A stretch of 64,000 bases of DNA from an uncultured Caulobacterales bacterium (GCA_903862425.1 CAIOYC010000031.1:38098-102097); one strand, 5' to 3'. Shown: positions 8,546 through 17,111, numbered from the stretch's first letter. Program-made: numbers and translations. The notes: generated by a model from the sequence alone, not told the origin.

Positions 8546-9337
8546 TCAGTAGTAGTAAACGCCGGGGACCGAATCGACCACCTCGCCGGTGGCGAGATTG
8601 ATCAGGAGGGCGTCAGCGCCCACCCGGATCCACTGGTAACCGTAGTCGGGCTCCCACAGGCCGAAATCGTACCAGTCGTTGATGTAGTAGTTCGGCAGGA
8701 AGAATACCGACGGCAGGAACTCGCCCCGACGCCAGTAGTGGTTGCTCCAGCTTCGATACTGGCCAGGGTAGCGATAGGCCTCGGCGCGATAGCGGTAGAA
8801 TGTCCGACCACCGGTGTTGAAGGCCTGACCACCCGGACGACGCGGGCCGCCGTTGTAGCCGCCGCGGTCGCCGCCGCCGCCACGGTTGAAGTCAGGACGA
8901 CCCTGCTGTCCCTGCTGGTAGCCGGGGCGATAGCCGCCTTGGCCCTGTGGCTGATAGGATCCTTGCGGACGCGCGCCTTGTTGCCCCTGATATCCGGGTT
9001 GTCCCTGATAGCGGTTCGGCTGCGCGTCGCCCTGGGGCCGATAGCCGCCGGGTTGGCCGCCCTGGAACTGAGGCTGACCGCTGCCTTGCGGACGATAGCC
9101 GCCCTGGCCGCCGGGAAACTGCGGGCGGCCCTGGCCGGGCTGACCGCCTTGGAACTGCGGACGCGGGGCCTGTGGCGAGGGTGCGGCGCGCGGAGCCGGC
9201 GCCGCGGGCGGGGCGTGTTGCTCGCCGCCGGGATGTCCACCGCCGCCATGCTCGTGTTCGTGCTGTTCCTGAGCGAGCGAGACGGTCGGCCCGGCCAGGA
9301 TTGCGATCGCCGCCGCGGCGGTAAGCAGACGCTTCAT
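8546..9337 (-). CDS. RcnB-family secreted protein (long, Gln/Gly/Pro-rich)
   Basis: A 263-residue protein. The signal peptide is at residues 1-22, followed by a His-rich patch (EQHEHEHGGGGH) and a disordered Gln/Gly/Pro/Arg-rich region of about 130 residues with repeated FQGGQPG/YRPQG units. The C-terminal RcnB domain has HYWRRGEFLPS, the YQWIRVGADALLI segment and TGEVVDSVPG. The start is supported by ACGGAGGCG just upstream. The His patch could bind metal, but this is inference. Together with the shorter RcnB-like gene downstream it forms a same-strand pair of unknown role in the envelope. Confidence 0.78.
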   Translation of the reverse strand: MKRLLTAAAAIAILAGPTVSLAQEQHEHEHGGGGHPGGEQHAPPAAPAPRAAPSPQAPRPQFQGGQPGQGRPQFPGGQGGYRPQGSGQPQFQGGQPGGYRPQGDAQPNRYQGQPGYQGQQGARPQGSYQPQGQGGYRPGYQQGQQGRPDFNRGGGGDRGGYNGGPRRPGGQAFNTGGRTFYRYRAEAYRYPGQYRSWSNHYWRRGEFLPSVFFLPNYYINDWYDFGLWEPDYGYQWIRVGADALLINLATGEVVDSVPGVYYY

Positions 9338-9719
9338 TGTACGCCTCCGTATGAATGCTCCGGGCGGGATCGCCCGGTTCGCTCCAGGCTTGGAGCGCAT
9401 CGTGAAGCCTCTATCGCTCATTGTGGCTGAACCGCCGCTGAACAGGCTGTTCCACAAGCGTTGCCTGAGCCGCAAGGTTGCACGCGGAGGCTCGTTTGGC
9501 CTTGGCGTTAAGCCTGTTTCGTTTCCCAATTCCATTAATGGGTTCGTCATCGTAATTTCGGAGTGGTGAATCCCAACTTTCAAGTAAATATTTGATTCAT
9601 TCAAAAATTAGACTAAGGTGTTTTTCCACTTAACTGTATTTTCAGAAGCGAGGTGCTTTCTGTCGTCATCAGATGTCGCAAGGCCGCCGAATGCGGCCCG
9701 GTGCAAAAGGAAAATGACG
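9338..9719. other. Intergenic region between divergent genes
   Basis: About 380 bases with no convincing coding potential. The left part contains a short hairpin (CCGGGCG-GATC-CGCCCGG-like, about 9360-9378). The right part (about 9560-9640) is strikingly AT-rich for this genome and probably holds the promoter for the Sel1-like gene, and perhaps the upstream promoter for the RcnB pair. No tRNA or known RNA motif was recognised. Confidence 0.4.
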
Positions 9720-10001
9720 ATGCAAGCGGCTTATGAAACGATCGAAGAATGCCAGACAGCGCTCCCGCTGCCCGGCGTGGACTCTAGCGGCGAAGAGCTG
9801 TTCCGCATGGGCATGCTCTACTCCACAGGTCAGGGGGGCGCGCCGCTCGACTACGTATCGGCGCACATGCTGTTCAACCTGGCGGCCATGCGCGGTTCGG
9901 AAGCGGCTAAAGAGCGCCGCCGTGAGCTGTCCATGGAAATGGATCGCGACAGCGTCCACGAAGCTCAGCGCGCCGCGCGCGAGTGGCTCCAACGCGCCTA
10001 G
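9720..10001 (+). CDS. Small Sel1-repeat-like protein
   Basis: A 93-residue protein containing one Sel1/TPR-like repeat: LFRMGMLYSTGQGG, then DYVSAHMLFNLAAMRGSEAAKE, and a C-terminal helix with AQRAAREWLQ. Such repeats form alpha-alpha hairpins for protein binding. ATG 9720 is favoured over the ATG two codons upstream because AAGGA ends 8 bases before it. There is no signal peptide, so it is likely cytoplasmic. It is convergent with hfsD (6-bp gap). Its role is unknown; an adaptor is a guess from the fold. Confidence 0.75.
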   Translation: MQAAYETIEECQTALPLPGVDSSGEELFRMGMLYSTGQGGAPLDYVSAHMLFNLAAMRGSEAAKERRRELSMEMDRDSVHEAQRAAREWLQRA

Positions 10002-10007
10002 GCCGAC

Positions 10008-10766
10008 TTAATTCGTAGTCGTATAGCTTCCGCCGATTACGTACTGGAATTGTATCGGCAGGGCGTTGCGGATTTCCGTCACCACCTCGCCGATGGCCTG
10101 CAGGGTCGTTTTCGGCACATAGATGATGTCGAATCGGCGCAGCGGCACCGCGTCGTTATTGGCCGGCCCGTAGATGGCGCGCCGCAGGTCCACGACCCTC
10201 ATCATCGGTCGCCCGCCCGGGCCGCGCCGGATGATCACCACCTCGTTGCGCCGCGCGCCGGGGATGAAGTCGCCGGCCATAACGATGCCCTGGAGCGCGT
10301 TGATGTCGCCCGGCATGGTGTAGACGCCCGGTGTCTTGACCTGGCCCGCTACGAAAATCTGCAATGGCGCGGCTTGCTTGACCGACACTTCCACATCCGG
10401 ATGACGCAGCTGCGTGGCGTAGGCCTGCGAAAGCATGGCCTGCAGCTCGGGCACGGAGCGATCCGCCGCCATCACCTGCGGAATCAGGGGCATGGAAATG
10501 CGTCCGTCAGGCTGCACTGTCACCGTCCGCGCCAGCTCGGGGGCTGAAGGGACGGCGATATCCAGCACGTCTCCAAAATAAAAGCGGTAGCCCGGCTCGT
10601 CGTCGCTGAAGGTGGCGTAAGGAATTGGCGCGAAATCGCCCGTCGGATGCGGGCCGCCGTAGAAGCTGGCGCGGGAGGGCAGAGAAGGGGCGGCGCACCC
10701 ACCCAGCACCGCAAGTCCGACCATCGCGAGCAGATTTCGGCGGGACAGGCTGGGCACGGCGGTCAC
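10008..10766 (-). CDS. hfsD: Holdfast polysaccharide export lipoprotein HfsD (Wza family)
   Basis: Wza-type outer-membrane polysaccharide export protein of about 252 residues. The N-terminus SRRNLLAMVG followed by LAVLGGC is a lipoprotein signal with a lipobox Cys, and the SRR-xx-L pattern hints at Tat export. The Poly_export domain follows (FGDVLDIAVP, VQPDGRISMPLIPQV, HPDVEVSV), then a SLBB-like segment (IFVAGQVKTPGVYTMPG). The GTG start at 10764-10766 is chosen so that the signal peptide begins correctly; a TTG 16 codons upstream is possible and no clear ribosome site decides it. HfsD forms the outer-membrane pore for holdfast export in Caulobacter. It is divergent from hfsA. Confidence 0.85.
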   Translation of the reverse strand: MTAVPSLSRRNLLAMVGLAVLGGCAAPSLPSRASFYGGPHPTGDFAPIPYATFSDDEPGYRFYFGDVLDIAVPSAPELARTVTVQPDGRISMPLIPQVMAADRSVPELQAMLSQAYATQLRHPDVEVSVKQAAPLQIFVAGQVKTPGVYTMPGDINALQGIVMAGDFIPGARRNEVVIIRRGPGGRPMMRVVDLRRAIYGPANNDAVPLRRFDIIYVPKTTLQAIGEVVTEIRNALPIQFQYVIGGSYTTTN

Positions 10767-10870
10767 ATCACATTCGAAGCGGATAGGCCGAAGATTATGG
10801 TTAACGGGTAACAACTGGTTAAGGCCCGAACAGCGATCTTAGGCCTGTTCACGGGAGTCGGCCGGCCAGA
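10767..10870. promoter_or_regulatory. Divergent promoter region between hfsD and hfsA
   Basis: A 104-base gap between two divergently transcribed export genes must hold both 5' control regions. It is locally AT-richer (GATTATGGTTAACGGG around 10793). I could not assign -35/-10 boxes. A GGGAG lies upstream of the hfsA ATG, but at long spacing. Confidence 0.4.
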
Positions 10871-12385
10871 ATGTCCGAGCACGCGTATCAGATCGGGGAG
10901 GGGGCCTGGCCGAGAGCCGCCGTGGCGCGCGTGCGCGAGCGTACGACCTTCCGCTATGCGCCCGCCGACGTGCCGGCCATGCTGTGGCGACGCTGGCCGT
11001 TGATGCTTGTGGTCGTCCTGATCATCGCCGCGCTCGGCCTGTTCGTCGCGATGAAGATGAAGGAGACCTTCCAGGCCCACTCCAATCTCCTGATCCAGCT
11101 TGGGCAGGAGTACGTCTACCAGCCTGCCGTGGGCGATACCGCCAAGGGCGCGACGCCGACCAATGACCAGGTTGTGGGATCCGAACTGGAATTCCTGCAG
11201 AGCCAGATCGTCAAAGAGCGCACCGTCGACGATATCGGCATTGCCCGCATGTCGCCCGAGCTTGGCAGGGCCTATGCCCGCGCCAACGAGGAGAAGCGCA
11301 AGGACATCAAGGGCGCAGCGATCAAGATGATCGACTCCGGCCTGAAGGTGGAATCGGCGCCCGATAGCCCGACCGTGAAGCTGAAATTCACGGCCAAGGA
11401 TCCGGAATTGGCCGCGCTGGTGCTCAACACGCTGGTGGATGAGTACCTGCGCTATCGCCGCACGGTGATGATCGATGGCGAGGCTGGACAGATTCAGGCG
11501 CGTCTGACCGATTTCCAGACCCGCTTGAACACTGTCGACGCCGCCTACCAGAAATTCCTCGCCGACAACGGCGTCGCCTCAGGCGATTTCGACGCGGAGA
11601 AGGCCGCGCTCACCGCCAATTATGCGCAGTTGACGACGGAGGCCTACAGCGTCCAGGCGAGTCTTTCAGAGGCGGAAGGGCGGCTCGGCGTCACCAGTCG
11701 CAACGCCGCACAGGCCCAGCCGGAAATCGGTCTCTATCGCGATCTGGATCATCAGCCGCAGGACGAGCTGAACAAGCTGCGAGTTCAGCGCCAGACTCTG
11801 TTGTCTAAATATCTGCCGAGCGCCCAGCCGGTGCGAGATCTCGATCTGCAGATCGCCGCCGCCGAAGCGCTGGTAGCGCGAGGCCCGCAGGACGGGGGGG
11901 CGCGCCGTCTCGGTCCCAACCCGATTTACCAGAGCCTGGTGACCGAGAAGAACCAGGTCGAGGCCCAGGTGGCCTCCTATCGCGACCGCCTGGCGCAGGT
12001 GCGTGCGGCGCTCTCGCAGGTGGCGGCCCAGCGCATGAAGCTCACAGGGCTCGAGCCGCAGTACCAGTCCCTGTCGCGCCAGCGCGACGCCCTCACCAAC
12101 AACGTCAAGTCCTTGACCCAGCGGGTCGAGGAGCAGCAGGCGGCGCAGGCCATGGCCAAGAGCGGTCAGGACAATATCCGCGTAGTGGAGCGCGCCTATC
12201 CGGCCACCTCCGGGACCTCGCTGAAAAAGCCGGTGATGATCCTGGCCGTCCTGTTCGCCGCCTTCGCGGCCCTGTGCGCCGGCCTGCTCTCGGCCTTTAC
12301 CGCCAAGGGCTATCCGACCCCCGAAGCGGTCGAGCGCACGCTCAATCTGCCGGTGCTGGCCGCCGCGCCGGCGCGGGCGGTGTGA
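10871..12385 (+). CDS. hfsA: Holdfast polysaccharide co-polymerase HfsA (Wzz/GumC family)
   Basis: A 504-residue inner-membrane chain-length/co-polymerase protein. An N-terminal Wzz domain begins with the transmembrane helix at about residues 43-60 (LMLVVVLIIAALGLFVA). A long periplasmic coiled-coil region (residues 200-420) contains many Gln/Ala/Leu heptads. A second transmembrane helix lies near residues 455-475 (VMILAVLFAAFAALCAG), after a Pro-containing AYPATSGTSLKKP segment. It lacks the C-terminal tyrosine-autokinase domain, as in the split systems where a separate protein (here HfsB) takes that place. With HfsD it forms the envelope-spanning export channel. Confidence 0.85.
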   Translation: MSEHAYQIGEGAWPRAAVARVRERTTFRYAPADVPAMLWRRWPLMLVVVLIIAALGLFVAMKMKETFQAHSNLLIQLGQEYVYQPAVGDTAKGATPTNDQVVGSELEFLQSQIVKERTVDDIGIARMSPELGRAYARANEEKRKDIKGAAIKMIDSGLKVESAPDSPTVKLKFTAKDPELAALVLNTLVDEYLRYRRTVMIDGEAGQIQARLTDFQTRLNTVDAAYQKFLADNGVASGDFDAEKAALTANYAQLTTEAYSVQASLSEAEGRLGVTSRNAAQAQPEIGLYRDLDHQPQDELNKLRVQRQTLLSKYLPSAQPVRDLDLQIAAAEALVARGPQDGGARRLGPNPIYQSLVTEKNQVEAQVASYRDRLAQVRAALSQVAAQRMKLTGLEPQYQSLSRQRDALTNNVKSLTQRVEEQQAAQAMAKSGQDNIRVVERAYPATSGTSLKKPVMILAVLFAAFAALCAGLLSAFTAKGYPTPEAVERTLNLPVLAAAPARAV

Positions 12386-12473
12386 CACAGTGCAAGAGGT
12401 TGGAGTGAATTGGATTTCCGGGCCTATGGTGGGTTGGCGCGATCCAGTCGATTCGGTTTTGTCCTAGAGGTCC

Positions 12474-13166
12474 ATGTCTGACCTGAGTTCCGAGATGGCG
12501 GCCTTGGCGGAGCGGCTGGGACCTGCACCGGGCGCCGTGGCGCGTCTGGTGCAGTTCGTTGCTCCCGAGCCGGGCGAGGGCGCCTCGACCCTCGCGCGAG
12601 CCTTTGCGCTGGAGATGGCCAAGACCGCGATAAAGCCCGTCTGGCTCATCGAACTCGACCTGATGCGCGGCGAGCAGCACGCCATCATCGGCGAGGATCC
12701 GGACGTCTACGGGCGGCTGGGCGAACCCACCCGCGCCAGCCCGAACCACGCCATGTTCTTCACCGTTCAGCCCCAAATCCAGAATGAGGCCGGTCTCGAC
12801 GCCTCCTATCTAGCGGCCTATGCGGTGGGGCGCTCGCGGCTGTTCGTCACCCGCTTTCGCCGCGAGCGACTGGCGGCGGGACAGACGGCGCGCATCCTGC
12901 CGTCGGCTGACTACTGGGAGGCCATCGCCGCCCATTCCGACTATGTGGTGGTTGATGCGCCCGCCTGGTCGCGCTCGCGGCTGGCCGGAGTGGTGGCGCC
13001 TTTCATGGACGCGAACCTGCTGGTGGTCTCGGCCGACAAGCGCCACCCCGAAGCGGCGGCCGAGGCCAAGCGCGGGCTGGAGGCGGCCGGTGGGCGCTGG
13101 TCCGGCGTGGTGATGAACCGAGCGCACAAGGCGCCGCCCCGCTTCATCCAGAAACTCGCGCCCTAG
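12474..13166 (+). CDS. hfsB: HfsB-like degenerate tyrosine-autokinase (CpsD/BY-kinase fold)
   Basis: A 230-residue cytoplasmic protein with the layout of BY-kinase/CpsD ATPases: a Walker A-like loop at residues 31-39 (PEPGEGAST), an A'-like strand (WLIELDLMRGEQH), and a Walker B-like strand (YVVVDAPAWS). The invariant Walker A Lys is replaced by Ala37, and the C-terminal Tyr cluster typical of active autokinases is absent, so catalytic activity is unlikely. Position between hfsA and hfsC supports the HfsB assignment. It probably acts as a structural partner of HfsA. The ATG at 12474 has only a short-spaced AGAGG ahead. Confidence 0.72.
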   Translation: MSDLSSEMAALAERLGPAPGAVARLVQFVAPEPGEGASTLARAFALEMAKTAIKPVWLIELDLMRGEQHAIIGEDPDVYGRLGEPTRASPNHAMFFTVQPQIQNEAGLDASYLAAYAVGRSRLFVTRFRRERLAAGQTARILPSADYWEAIAAHSDYVVVDAPAWSRSRLAGVVAPFMDANLLVVSADKRHPEAAAEAKRGLEAAGGRWSGVVMNRAHKAPPRFIQKLAP

Positions 13167-13175
13167 AATTCCGCG

Positions 13176-14492
13176 ATGACCCTCGCGGCCCATTACATCG
13201 ATGAGGAAGAGCCGGTCGCCGAAGCCAGCCCCTGGCCCGAGAGGATCGCCTTCATCTGCGCCGTTTGCATCGTGCTGACCTTCAGCCAGTTCTGGCAGAT
13301 GCCCTTGATCGGGCCGGATGGCGACGCGGAGAAGTCAGCCATTTTCCGCAACCTGTTCTTTCCGGCCTATGGCGCGGGGCTGGTCATGGCGTTCGCCCGG
13401 CCTTGGGCGGTATTGAAGACGGCGTTACGCGGACCGCTGATCTGGCTGCTGATCGCCGACTGCTTCCTGTCCATGGTGTGGTCAATCGACCCGTCTACCA
13501 CCGAGCGACGGTGCATCGCTCTTTTGTTCACTACCATCTGCGCCATGGTCCTCGCCTCGCGCTTCGAATGGCCCAAGCTTCTGGAGGTCTTCGCCACCAG
13601 CTTCGCCGTCGTGGTGTTCTGCTGCTACTTCCTGGCTCTCGCGGTGCCGTCGTACGGCAAGATGACGAGCATCTTTCCGGGAGCCTGGCGCGGCGTCTAT
13701 CAGGACAAGAACGCGCTCGGCGATCTCATGACCATCGGCACGATAACCTTCGTCGCCAGCGCCATCCTGAACGCGAAACGCCGGTGGCTGTGGGCAGGTT
13801 TCGCGGTGTTGGCTGTGGGGCTGATCATCTTCTCCACGTCCAAGACTTCGCTGGTGACGCTGGTGATCGGCTCCGCCTGTCTGGCCTTTGTTTGGCTGGC
13901 CAAGCGCGGGCCGGCGGTGAGCGTGGCCGCCACCTTCATCGCGGTTACCGGCATCGTCGTTCTGGGCTGCGCAATCGTCTTTGTGCCGGACGCCTTCTTC
14001 GCCCTGCTGGGCAAGGACGCGACCTTTACCGGGCGAACCATCATCTGGGCGGCGGTGCAGCGGCTGATCAACGACCGGCCCTGGATCGGTTACGGTTATG
14101 CCTCGGTCTGGACGGATGAAAGCGGGCGTGGGCCGCTGTCCTGGATCATTAAGTGGGCGCACTTCCGACCCCACCACGCCCACAACAGCTGGATGGAGAC
14201 CTGGCTGGCGATGGGCATACCGGGGCTCATCCTGTGGGGCGCGGTGTTCATCGAAACGTGGATGAAGGCGATTTACGCGGTCTACACCAAGATCGGCGGC
14301 TATTTCGCGCTGCCGTTTCTGGCCGTCTATTCGCTGACGACGATGACCGAGAGCGTGGCCTTCATCTACAACGACTTCTACTGGGTGATCTTCGCCGCCA
14401 TGGCGTTCAGGCTGGGACTACCGGAGCGATCTGCCGAGCTCGAAGAGGCCGAAGAGCTTGACGATTTCGCCTTAACGCCCGCCCGCCCGTAG
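13176..14492 (+). CDS. hfsC: Holdfast polymerase HfsC (Wzy / O-antigen ligase family)
   Basis: A 438-residue polytopic membrane protein with about 10-12 predicted transmembrane segments. It has the O-antigen ligase/ExoQ-type core: GVYQDKNALGD in a periplasmic loop around residue 172, TSKTSLV after a helix, and a large loop with TGRTIIW, GYGYASVW and FRPHHAHNSWMETWLAMG. The last motif is the classic Wzy_C signature. It is predicted to polymerise undecaprenyl-linked repeat units at the periplasmic face. It starts 9 bp after hfsB, and its last 115 bases overlap the 3' end of the opposing glycosyltransferase gene. Confidence 0.83.
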   Translation: MTLAAHYIDEEEPVAEASPWPERIAFICAVCIVLTFSQFWQMPLIGPDGDAEKSAIFRNLFFPAYGAGLVMAFARPWAVLKTALRGPLIWLLIADCFLSMVWSIDPSTTERRCIALLFTTICAMVLASRFEWPKLLEVFATSFAVVVFCCYFLALAVPSYGKMTSIFPGAWRGVYQDKNALGDLMTIGTITFVASAILNAKRRWLWAGFAVLAVGLIIFSTSKTSLVTLVIGSACLAFVWLAKRGPAVSVAATFIAVTGIVVLGCAIVFVPDAFFALLGKDATFTGRTIIWAAVQRLINDRPWIGYGYASVWTDESGRGPLSWIIKWAHFRPHHAHNSWMETWLAMGIPGLILWGAVFIETWMKAIYAVYTKIGGYFALPFLAVYSLTTMTESVAFIYNDFYWVIFAAMAFRLGLPERSAELEEAEELDDFALTPARP

Positions 14493-15379
14493 AAACGCAG
14501 GGTCTTGAACCAGACCAGCTTGCCGAGGCCCCGCGCGGCGCGGTCGGCGAAGGGCAGGGCGCGGGCGAAACCGACGGATGTCATGGCCAGGGCTATCAGG
14601 CCGAACATGGTCGCCTGTGCAACACCCACCACCATCCACTTCGCCACGCCCGGCCAGTTGCGGGCGCGCGCGGCGATCTGGGCGGGGGTCTGGCCATAGC
14701 CGAACGCGCGGGCCAGGGCATAACGGGCAGTCTGGCGGCTTTCGGGAGCGTGTTCCCATACCCAGGCATCGGACGCCCAGGCGAAGCGTCTGCCCGTGGC
14801 CTGCAGCGCCTCGAACAGACGGTCGTCTTCCCCGCCGGTCTCGTTGGCGCGCACGTCGAAGGGGGCCGGGCCGGCCAAGGCCGTCGCGCGTGTCATCATC
14901 GAATTGCCGCAGCCGTGCACGGTGTCCGTGACACCGCTCTCGGCCGGTCCCTCGCGGGAGAAGAAGCGCTCCAAGTGAGGCCGTTTCCAATCGGCGGCGG
15001 CGCCGGCGCGGCCGCGCACGGGGCCGAAGGTCACATCCGCTGCGAAGGTCGTGTGGGCGGCGTACAGGGTCGCCAGCCAATGCGACGGCGCTTCTTCGTC
15101 GTCGTCAAGAAACGCCACCAGCGGTGCACTGGTCGCGGCTAAGCCGGCATTGCGGGCATTGGACACGCCGGGTTCGGGCGCGTGGACATAGAAGATCGCA
15201 GAGTCCTCCTGGCTCAGGCGCTCCACCGTGGCGCGGGCCGAGCCCTGTGGATCGTTGTCCACCACCACGATCTCTTCCACCAGTCGGGCCAGATCGTCCT
15301 GGGCCAGCACGGAGCGCAGGGCGACCTCCAGACTTTCCGGCCGACGGAAGGTCGGGATCAGGACTGCGACGGGCTTCAT
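14378..15379 (-). CDS. Family-2 glycosyltransferase, last gene of the hfsE operon
   Basis: A 333-residue GT2 enzyme. The N-terminal GT-A fold shows VLIPTFRRPESL (residues 5-16), VVDNDPQG, the metal-binding FLDDDEEAP, and the acceptor-side ETGGEDDRLFEAL motif. A C-terminal amphipathic/transmembrane stretch (MVVGVAQATMFGLIALAM) probably anchors it in the inner membrane. The end is Ser-rich (KSSSSSASSSS) and lies antisense to hfsC coding sequence. Its start overlaps the hfsH stop as ATGA, indicating coupling. C. crescentus uses several transferases for holdfast, including HfsG, HfsJ and HfsL; HfsL is the nearest guess, but I do not assign the name. Confidence 0.82.
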   Translation of the reverse strand: MKPVAVLIPTFRRPESLEVALRSVLAQDDLARLVEEIVVVDNDPQGSARATVERLSQEDSAIFYVHAPEPGVSNARNAGLAATSAPLVAFLDDDEEAPSHWLATLYAAHTTFAADVTFGPVRGRAGAAADWKRPHLERFFSREGPAESGVTDTVHGCGNSMMTRATALAGPAPFDVRANETGGEDDRLFEALQATGRRFAWASDAWVWEHAPESRQTARYALARAFGYGQTPAQIAARARNWPGVAKWMVVGVAQATMFGLIALAMTSVGFARALPFADRAARGLGKLVWFKTLRFYGRAGVKAKSSSSSASSSSADRSGSPSLNAMAAKITQ

Positions 15380-16173
15380 GCGGCGGCCTTCATCGCATCG
15401 CCGCTCACCCGGCGCGCGCCCTCGGCGGCGGTGACCACCTCGAAGCCCTTCTCCAGCGCCTCGTCCACCAGCCGCGACAAGGCGTCGGTGGAGGCGCCGA
15501 AACCGGTCACGTTGTCCTCGACCCCATGGGTGAAGAGGACCAGCCAGCCCCTGCGCTCCGCCGCCTTGGCCAGCCAGTGACGCGCGGTCTCCTCGCCATG
15601 CTCGCCCTCGATGCCGATGGCGGGCGCCTGGTTCAGGTCCGCGCCGGGCTCGATCAGGCCATGGTGCAGGGCGCGCGACAGGGTGAACCGCTGCGCCGCC
15701 TCCGCCTTGGCCGGAAACCCCACATCGCCGTAGGGGAAGGCGAAGGTTTCCAGCCGCTCCGCCACGCCCCAGTCGGACAGGATGGCGGCGTTCAGCTCCA
15801 GTTCGTCCGCCACCAATTCGCCCGTGGCCTGGCCGCAGTCGAGGTGGGAATAGGTGTGGCAACCGACCTCGTGCCCCGCCTCGGCCACGCGCACCATGTC
15901 CTCGCGCGTGGAGTACTGGCCCATATGGCCGTGCTGGCCGGCGAGCCCGGCGCAGAAATAGTAGGCCCCACGTACCCCGCGCGCCTCCAGGATCGGCGCG
16001 CCGCGCCGCACGGCGGAGGCGGGGGTGTCGTCGAAGGCGAATGTGACCATGGGCCGCTCCGGGCGGCGCACGGCGGGGCGGCGATGCGCCAGCCGCACGA
16101 GGCGGCGGCGCAGCTTGCCCTTCAGCGAAGGGTCGGCCTGATAGACACCGATGGCGTCGACGTCGGGGTTCAT
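15376..16173 (-). CDS. hfsH: Polysaccharide deacetylase HfsH
   Basis: A 265-residue NodB-type carbohydrate esterase 4. Motif 1 is TFAFDDTP (catalytic Asp then metal Asp), motif 2 is GCHTYSHLDCG (metal His pair), and motif 3 is ETFAFPYGDVG. Late motifs include WLVLFTHGV. In Caulobacter, HfsH removes acetyl groups from GlcNAc in the holdfast polymer, which is needed for cohesion and anchoring. There is no signal peptide, which fits action on lipid-linked or cytoplasmic intermediates. It overlaps hfsG and the downstream GT2 gene by 4 bp each (ATGA junctions), so all three are likely translated together. Confidence 0.87.
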   Translation of the reverse strand: MNPDVDAIGVYQADPSLKGKLRRRLVRLAHRRPAVRRPERPMVTFAFDDTPASAVRRGAPILEARGVRGAYYFCAGLAGQHGHMGQYSTREDMVRVAEAGHEVGCHTYSHLDCGQATGELVADELELNAAILSDWGVAERLETFAFPYGDVGFPAKAEAAQRFTLSRALHHGLIEPGADLNQAPAIGIEGEHGEETARHWLAKAAERRGWLVLFTHGVEDNVTGFGASTDALSRLVDEALEKGFEVVTAAEGARRVSGDAMKAAA

Positions 16174-17111
16174 ACGACCTCCGCATAAAGGGCGGCGCGA
16201 TAGGCCTTCAGGGCCAGGACGCGGGCGGTGAGGGGGGCGACCGGATGGATGGCGGTCCACTTCAGCAGGCCCCGCCAGGTCTTCACCATGGGCAGGCGCT
16301 TGAGGGCGCGGGCGAGGCGGTAGCTCGGATAGGTCGACACCACCTCGGGGTGGCTGGCGACCACACGGGCGAAGTTCTGGGCCGATTGCTCGTACTTGCC
16401 GGCCAGGGCCTGAGCGGTGTCGAGGCCGAGATGGGTGGCGGCGTTGTCCACATGGGTCACGCCATAGCGGCGGGCGACGCGCATACCCCACTCCACATCC
16501 TCCCAACCCCAGCCGGTGAAGCTCTCGTCGAAAGCCTCGGCCTCGAACACGTCGCGCCGGACCAGCAGGTTGGAGGTGAAGACGTACTTCTCCGGGTGCA
16601 GAGACCGCACGGCGGCGACCAGGCATTCGCCGCGCAGGGACAGGGCGCGGTGCAGAGCGAAGCGGCGCAGCGGCGGCATCTGCTTGACCGAAAAGCCCCC
16701 GAACACCACCGGCGGATCGTCCCGCGCGATCATGGCTAGGTAGCGGGCCAGGAAGTCCGGCGCGTCCGGGGCCATGTCGCTGTCGAGGAACAGGAGGTGT
16801 TTGGCGCGGGCGAGGGCGGCGAGGCGGTTGCGGCCGCGCGCCCGACCCTGGTTGGCGTCCAACGCTACGAGGCGCGCAGGCAAGGTCAGGTCAGCCACCT
16901 GCTCGGCGGCCCGGCGAGTGAGGGCGATGTCGCCTCCGCCATCGTCCAGCGTCACGATCTCGACCCGTCCGTTCAGCGCCTTGGCCTCACGCTCCAGCAT
17001 GACCAGAAGCGGCGTCGGATCGTCGCGATAGAAGGGGATCAGCACCGAGAGGACCGGCTGAGCCGCTGCCCAAGCCGTGTTGTCCGTCAGGGTTTCGGTA
17101 GGAGGGCTCAT
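16170..17111 (-). CDS. hfsG: Holdfast glycosyltransferase HfsG (GT2)
   Basis: A 313-residue family-2 glycosyltransferase: LSVLIPFYRDDPTPLL near residue 20, the nucleotide-binding VTLDDGGGD, the metal-binding LLFLDSDMAPD, and GWGWEDVEWGMRVARRYG, the ED-containing acceptor motif. It lies between the flippase and deacetylase genes, the same place as hfsG in C. crescentus. Its start codon overlaps the flippase stop (ATGA). An N-terminal extension in frame exists but runs through hfsF coding sequence, so ATG 17109-17111 is used. It probably adds GlcNAc-type residues to the undecaprenyl-linked intermediate. Confidence 0.83.
   Translation of the reverse strand: MSPPTETLTDNTAWAAAQPVLSVLIPFYRDDPTPLLVMLEREAKALNGRVEIVTLDDGGGDIALTRRAAEQVADLTLPARLVALDANQGRARGRNRLAALARAKHLLFLDSDMAPDAPDFLARYLAMIARDDPPVVFGGFSVKQMPPLRRFALHRALSLRGECLVAAVRSLHPEKYVFTSNLLVRRDVFEAEAFDESFTGWGWEDVEWGMRVARRYGVTHVDNAATHLGLDTAQALAGKYEQSAQNFARVVASHPEVVSTYPSYRLARALKRLPMVKTWRGLLKWTAIHPVAPLTARVLALKAYRAALYAEVV

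Noticed and set aside
8070..9430. Plus-strand open frames antisense to the RcnB genes
   Set aside because: They are shadows caused by high GC: no signal, no family motif, and the minus-strand reading has signal peptides and the RcnB domain.
14378..16186. One long minus-strand open frame of about 600 residues over the hfs genes
   Set aside because: Only the part from 15379 downward is a real protein (GT2). The upstream part is an out-of-frame shadow of hfsH, low in complexity and Arg/Gly-rich.
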